This document shows positions 7,103-10,304 of a stretch of 10,304 nt of DNA, piece by piece. The notes beneath the pieces were generated by a model, which was given only the letters and a program-made list of their open reading frames with translations, ran no database searches and was not told where the DNA came from. A program made the position numbers and the translations under genes. Numbering within the stretch: position 1 is the first letter of the stretch; every line of letters starts with the position of its first letter. The stretch is from an uncultured Collinsella sp. (GTDB lineage: Bacteria; Actinomycetota; Coriobacteriia; Coriobacteriales; Coriobacteriaceae), in contig CABRFW010000045.1 in the NCBI GenBank assembly GCA_902470265.1, forward strand, positions 1-10,304, written 5' to 3'.

Positions 7103-8569
7103 ATGCGTATCTACAACAGCGCTACCCATAAAAAGGAAGAGTTCCAGCCCATCGAGTCCGGCAAGGTCCGCATGTACGTGTGCGGCCCCACGGTCTACGA
7201 CAACATCCACATCGGCAATGCCCGCACGTTCATCAGCTTTGACGTGATTCGTCGCTGGCTCATCGCGAGCGGCTACGAGGTCACGTTCGCCCAGAACCTC
7301 ACCGATGTCGATGACAAGATCATCAAGCGCGCCAACGAGCAGGGCCGCACTGCCGCCGAGGTCGCGACGGAGTTCTCGGACAAGTTCATCGGCGTCATGC
7401 GCGCCGCCAACGTGCTCGATCCCGATGTGCGCCCCCGCGCCACCAAGGAGATCGGCCCCATGATCGCCATGATCAAGACGCTTATCGAGCAGGGCCACGC
7501 TTACGCAGCCGATAACGGCGATGTGTACTTTGCCGTGCGCAGCGATCCCAACTATGGTCAGGTCTCGGGCCGCAACATCGACGACCTTATGGTTGGCGCG
7601 CGCATCGAGGAGAACGAGGACAAGAACGACCCGCTCGACTTTGCCCTGTGGAAGGCCGCCAAGCCCGGCGAGCCCAGCTGGCCGAGCCCCTGGGGCGAGG
7701 GCCGTCCCGGTTGGCACACCGAGTGCGCCGCCATGGTGCATCGCTACCTGGGTACTCCGATCGACATCCACGGCGGCGGCTCCGATCTTGCCTTCCCGCA
7801 TCACGAGAACGAGTGCGCTCAGGCCACCTGCGCCTGGCACCAGGGCTTCTCCAACACCTGGATGCACACGGGCATGCTGCTGGTCGACGGCGAGAAGATG
7901 TCCAAGTCGCTTGGTAACTTCTTTACGCTGGCCGAGGTCCTCGAGCAGCACTCCGCTGCCGCCCTGCGTTTGCTGATGCTGCAGACGAGCTATCGCTCAC
8001 CGCTCGACTTTTCTTGGGAGCGCCTGGAGGGTGCCGAGAACTCGCTCACGCGTATCGCCGGTACGGTCGAGAACCTGCGCTGGGCTGCGAACCACGCGAC
8101 GGCCGATGCCGATGAGGCAGCATCCGAGGCGTTTGCCGCCAAGGCCGCCGAGACCCGCGCCGCCTTTAAGGAGTGCATGGACGACGACTTTAACACCGCC
8201 GGTGCCATGGGTGCCGTCTTTGGCTTTGTCACTGAATGCAACCAGTACCTGGAGCAGGCGGGCGACGCTGCCGACAAGGCCGCCGCGCTTGCCGCCGCCG
8301 ACACGCTGGCCGAGTTGCTCGATACGTTTGGCGTCGAGCTTCCCGAGCCCAAGGTCGAGCTGCCGCTGGGCCTGCTGGGCGTTGCCGCCGGCCTGGTCGC
8401 CTACACGGGCGACGACGTGGACGAGGCTGCTGCCAAGATTCTCGAGGCCCGCGCCGAGGCCCGTGCCGCCAAGAACTGGGATCTGGCCGACGCCATCCGC
8501 GACCAGCTCAAGGACCTGGGCCTCACCATTGAGGATACCGCCGCCGGCACCCGTATCAAATCTCTCTAA
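7103..8569 (+). CDS. cysS: Cysteine--tRNA ligase CysS
   Basis: CysS is the class I synthetase that charges tRNA-Cys in the cytoplasm. The 488-residue protein has the HIGH-type motif HIGN at 36-39, the KMSKS loop at 265-269, and the zinc site that selects cysteine: C27, C208 (GWHTEC), H233 and E237 (PHHENE), each within one residue of the E. coli positions. The C-terminal half is the helical DALR-type anticodon-binding region, and the end (ARAAKNWDLADAIRDQL) is typical. It is about 27 residues longer than E. coli CysS, mainly in an Ala-rich linker and around 425-450. AAGGAG at 7091-7096, overlapping the end of ispF, lies 6 nt before the ATG, and the gap to ispF is 3 nt, so cysS is the last gene of the disA operon. 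MshC, the related mycothiol enzyme, is less likely given the full anticodon-binding region. Confidence 0.97.
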   Translation: MRIYNSATHKKEEFQPIESGKVRMYVCGPTVYDNIHIGNARTFISFDVIRRWLIASGYEVTFAQNLTDVDDKIIKRANEQGRTAAEVATEFSDKFIGVMRAANVLDPDVRPRATKEIGPMIAMIKTLIEQGHAYAADNGDVYFAVRSDPNYGQVSGRNIDDLMVGARIEENEDKNDPLDFALWKAAKPGEPSWPSPWGEGRPGWHTECAAMVHRYLGTPIDIHGGGSDLAFPHHENECAQATCAWHQGFSNTWMHTGMLLVDGEKMSKSLGNFFTLAEVLEQHSAAALRLLMLQTSYRSPLDFSWERLEGAENSLTRIAGTVENLRWAANHATADADEAASEAFAAKAAETRAAFKECMDDDFNTAGAMGAVFGFVTECNQYLEQAGDAADKAAALAAADTLAELLDTFGVELPEPKVELPLGLLGVAAGLVAYTGDDVDEAAAKILEARAEARAAKNWDLADAIRDQLKDLGLTIEDTAAGTRIKSL

Positions 8570-8575
8570 TCCCCG

Positions 8576-8677
8576 CGGGTTTCCCAAGCACCCGACCTTG
8601 CCGTTCAAACCGTCGCTCGCGTACTCAAGTACGCGTCGCTCCTCTTTCACGGCAATCTCGGGCACTTGGAAAACCCG
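8576..8677. repeat. 102-bp symmetric imperfect palindrome after cysS
   Basis: The element is symmetric about 8626.5. Paired blocks with no bulges are 8576-8582/8671-8677, 8584-8588/8665-8669, 8591-8595/8658-8662, 8598-8604/8649-8655, and the central gcgtac/gtacgc (8619-8624/8629-8634) around a tcaa loop. Between blocks sit symmetric mismatches. A short direct repeat gtcgct occurs at 8612-8617 and 8635-8640. It has no T-run and is followed by a separate terminator. It resembles a REP/MITE-like intergenic palindrome or a long 3'-UTR hairpin; which one needs a genome-wide copy count. Confidence 0.75.
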
Positions 8678-8680
8678 TAC

Positions 8681-8720
8681 CGACCGCTTGAGCTATTCGT
8701 CTTAAGCGGTCGCTTCTTTT
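8681..8720 (+). terminator. Intrinsic terminator of the disA-ispD-ispF-cysS operon
   Basis: The arm cgaccgctt (8681-8689) is exactly complementary to aagcggtcg (8704-8712), extended inward by three pairs (one G-U) to a 12-bp stem with an 8-nt loop. It is followed by cttctttt, a T-rich tail ending at 8720. It lies immediately after the palindrome. Confidence 0.85.
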
Positions 8721-8755
8721 GTCCTGTTTGAAAAGTATTTAAAGGAGGCCGTTTT

Positions 8756-9676
8756 ATGGCCGACAATCGCAAACGTGCGCCTCGTGGCGGCAAGCAGGCT
8801 GCTTCTGGCTCGCGTCCGATTCGCCGCAATGACCGCGCTGCCGCTCCCAGGGGCCAGCGCGAGCGCTCCCAAGCCCAGGCTGCGCGTCCGCAGCGCGATC
8901 GCAACCGCGACAACGTTCAGGCTCCCAAGGGCGAGTTTATCGAAGGTCGCCGTGCTGCCGCCGAGGCGCTGCGCACCGGTTTTCCAGTCAAGTGTGCGCT
9001 CATCGCCGAGGGCGGGGAGCGCGATGCCGCCCTGTCGCGTCTAGTCGATGACCTCAACGCCGCGGGCGTCCGCATTAAGTATGTGCCGCGCGCGCAGCTC
9101 GATGCGCTGTCGAGCCATGGCGCTCACCAGGGCATCGCGCTCGAGGTTGGCAACTTCCCCTATGCCGATGTCGTCGATATTCTCGACCGCGCAGGCGAGG
9201 GCCCGGCACTTGTCGTGGTGCTCGACCATGTGACTGACGACGGCAACTTTGGTGCCATCGCGCGCTCCGCCGAGGTTGTGGGCGCGGCCGGCGTCATCAT
9301 TGCCAACAAGCGTGCCGCCGGCGTGACCGTGGGCAGCTACAAGACTTCAGCCGGCGCCGTCATGCATCTGCCTATCGCGCAAGTGCCCAACATCGCCCGT
9401 GCGCTCGACGATCTTAAGGCCGCTGGCTTTTGGGTGGGCGGTGCCTCCGAGCACGCCGAAGGCAGTTGCTGGGATGCTCCCTTCGAGGGCCGCGTGGCGC
9501 TCGTCATGGGCTCCGAGGGCGACGGCATCTCGCGCCTGGTGCTCGAGAAATGCGACTTTTTGACCAAGCTTCCCCAGCGCGGCATGACCGAGAGCCTCAA
9601 TGTTGCCCAGGCGACCACGGCGCTGTGCTTTGAGTGGCTGCGCCGCAACGCCGGCGAGCTCATGGGGGAGGAGTAG
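8756..9676 (+). CDS. rlmB: SpoU-family 23S rRNA (guanosine-2'-O-)-methyltransferase RlmB-like
   Basis: RlmB-type enzymes methylate a 2'-hydroxyl of 23S rRNA (G2251 in E. coli) using S-adenosylmethionine. The 306-residue protein has a basic, Arg/Ala/Gln-rich, probably disordered tail at 1-57, an L30e-like substrate-binding domain starting at EFIEGRRAAAEAL (about 60-135), and the SPOUT knot domain. Knot motifs are DDGNFGAIARSA with N164 and R170, VMGSEGDGIS with E254, and TESLNVAQA with S280 and N282. The N-terminal tail is longer than in E. coli RlmB (243 residues). AAAGGAGG at 8741-8748 lies 7 nt before the ATG. The gene follows the operon terminator, so it should have its own promoter, which I could not define in 8721-8740. 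It is 3 nt from the next gene. The exact target nucleotide cannot be assigned from sequence; TrmH-like or other SpoU targets are alternatives. Confidence 0.9.
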   Translation: MADNRKRAPRGGKQAASGSRPIRRNDRAAAPRGQRERSQAQAARPQRDRNRDNVQAPKGEFIEGRRAAAEALRTGFPVKCALIAEGGERDAALSRLVDDLNAAGVRIKYVPRAQLDALSSHGAHQGIALEVGNFPYADVVDILDRAGEGPALVVVLDHVTDDGNFGAIARSAEVVGAAGVIIANKRAAGVTVGSYKTSAGAVMHLPIAQVPNIARALDDLKAAGFWVGGASEHAEGSCWDAPFEGRVALVMGSEGDGISRLVLEKCDFLTKLPQRGMTESLNVAQATTALCFEWLRRNAGELMGEE

Positions 9677-9679
9677 CGC

Positions 9680-10304
9680 ATGTCCAAAAAGAACCGTGCC
9701 AAGTCCAAGGCCAAGCGCTTTGGCGAGGGCTCGGCCAAGCCGATTGTTTCGGCCGCGACCTACGGCGTGGGCGGCAATGCGTTTGCGCAGGCTATCGCCG
9801 ACCCAGTCTCGACGGTGCACTCCAACAAGCCCGAGCTGCTGGTGGTCGACGGTTACAACGTGATCCACTGCACGCCGCGCTACGAAAAGCTCGTGTACGA
9901 CCATTCTGACGATCCGTATTCCAGCGACGTTCACGATATGGCGCGCACGGCGCTCATTAATGACGTAGCTGCGTTTGCCCAGGGCCGCTACGAGGCTGTG
10001 ATCGTATTTGACGGCGCGGGCAATATCTCCAGCGAGCGCCCCAATCTGCCGGCCCGTGGCGTGCGCATCGAGTTTTCGCCGACGGGCGTCTCTGCCGATA
10101 CCGTGGTGCAGAAACTCTGCATCGAGGCACGTGAGGAAGGCCGCGCGTGCTCCGTGGTATCGAGTGACGGCACAATCCAAGCCGTCGTCATGGGCAAGGG
10201 TGTCACGCGTATCTCGAGCCGTATGCTGGTGGACGAGATCAAACAGATTGATAACGACGTTCACGAGGCAGAGGAAGCTCCGCAGATCAAGATGACTCTG
10301 GGCA
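9680..10304 (+). CDS. YacP/Rae1-like NYN-domain endoribonuclease (3' truncated by the window)
   Basis: The B. subtilis relative (YacP, Rae1) is a ribosome-associated nuclease that cuts mRNA in the A site. 208 codons are visible before the right edge and no stop is reached. PIN-like acidic residues are in place: D57 in VVDGYNVIH, D111 in VIVFDGAG, D140 in SADTVVQKL and D163 in VVSSDGTIQAVV, followed by GKGVTRISSRML, a conserved family end motif. A basic, Lys/Arg-rich extension of about 50 residues precedes the domain; B. subtilis YacP starts directly at the first motif. A GGAGGAG site at 9667-9673, within the rlmB end, lies 6 nt before the ATG, and the gap to rlmB is 3 nt, so the two are co-transcribed, as in Bacillus. 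The domain call is confident; A-site cleavage activity is inferred from the family. Confidence 0.87.
   Translation, partial: MSKKNRAKSKAKRFGEGSAKPIVSAATYGVGGNAFAQAIADPVSTVHSNKPELLVVDGYNVIHCTPRYEKLVYDHSDDPYSSDVHDMARTALINDVAAFAQGRYEAVIVFDGAGNISSERPNLPARGVRIEFSPTGVSADTVVQKLCIEAREEGRACSVVSSDGTIQAVVMGKGVTRISSRMLVDEIKQIDNDVHEAEEAPQIKMTLG

Noticed and set aside
4790..7951. Long minus-strand ORFs opposite disA (4790-5629), ispD (5647-6624) and cysS (7076-7951)
   Set aside because: They are antisense shadows of well-identified genes, with His/Asp/Val-rich composition and no ribosome-binding sites or domains.
8570..8755. A small gene (for example mrnC) between cysS and rlmB
   Set aside because: The gap is filled by the palindrome and terminator; no ORF with a ribosome-binding site fits, and Mini-III would need far more space.
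9347..10264. 305-codon minus-strand ORF opposite rlmB and the YacP-like gene
   Set aside because: The opposite strand carries SpoU and NYN motifs in two properly spaced genes; the antisense translation has no recognisable features.
1..10304. CRISPR arrays, tRNA or rRNA genes, insertion sequences, prophage or defence genes
   Set aside because: No regularly spaced repeats, tRNA-like cloverleafs, transposase motifs or atypical composition were seen; nearly all the sequence is accounted for by housekeeping genes.

Overview
The window is high-GC DNA with strong G/C preference at third codon positions. Gene order and protein sequences point to a Gram-positive actinobacterium of the class Coriobacteriia, most likely Collinsella or a close relative; this assignment is recognition only and was not checked by a search. 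It is chromosomal housekeeping DNA, with no sign of phage, plasmid, transposase or CRISPR.

Layout from left to right: (1) the 3' part of clpC (AAA+ unfoldase of the ClpCP protease), entering from the left edge and ending at a hairpin terminator; (2) pepD, a metal-dependent M20-type dipeptidase on its own short leader; (3) mntP, a manganese exporter on the minus strand, convergent with pepD and sharing a bidirectional terminator with it; (4) a 349-base divergent control region (4471-4819) holding a yybP-ykoY type Mn2+ riboswitch with a visible intrinsic-terminator expression platform for mntP, followed by the disA start; (5) a tight plus-strand operon disA-ispD-ispF-cysS (gaps of -1, -11 and +3 nt) for c-di-AMP synthesis, two MEP isoprenoid pathway steps and cysteinyl-tRNA synthetase; (6) a 186-base gap with a symmetric 102-bp imperfect palindrome and the operon terminator; (7) rlmB (SpoU rRNA 2'-O-methyltransferase) and a YacP/Rae1-like NYN-domain ribonuclease that runs off the right edge.

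The order clpC ... disA ... ispD-ispF ... cysS ... rlmB-yacP matches the Bacillus subtilis clpC-radA-disA-yacL-ispD-ispF-gltX-cysE-cysS-mrnC-rlmB-yacP cluster with radA, yacL, gltX, cysE and mrnC absent and pepD plus mntP placed between clpC and disA. It is a shared stress/translation neighbourhood.

No wholly new system is evident. The observations most worth a second look are the riboswitch and its mutually exclusive P1/terminator pairing, the 102-bp palindrome after cysS, the TTG start of disA overlapped by a short out-of-frame ORF, and the diverged C-terminal hairpin of DisA.
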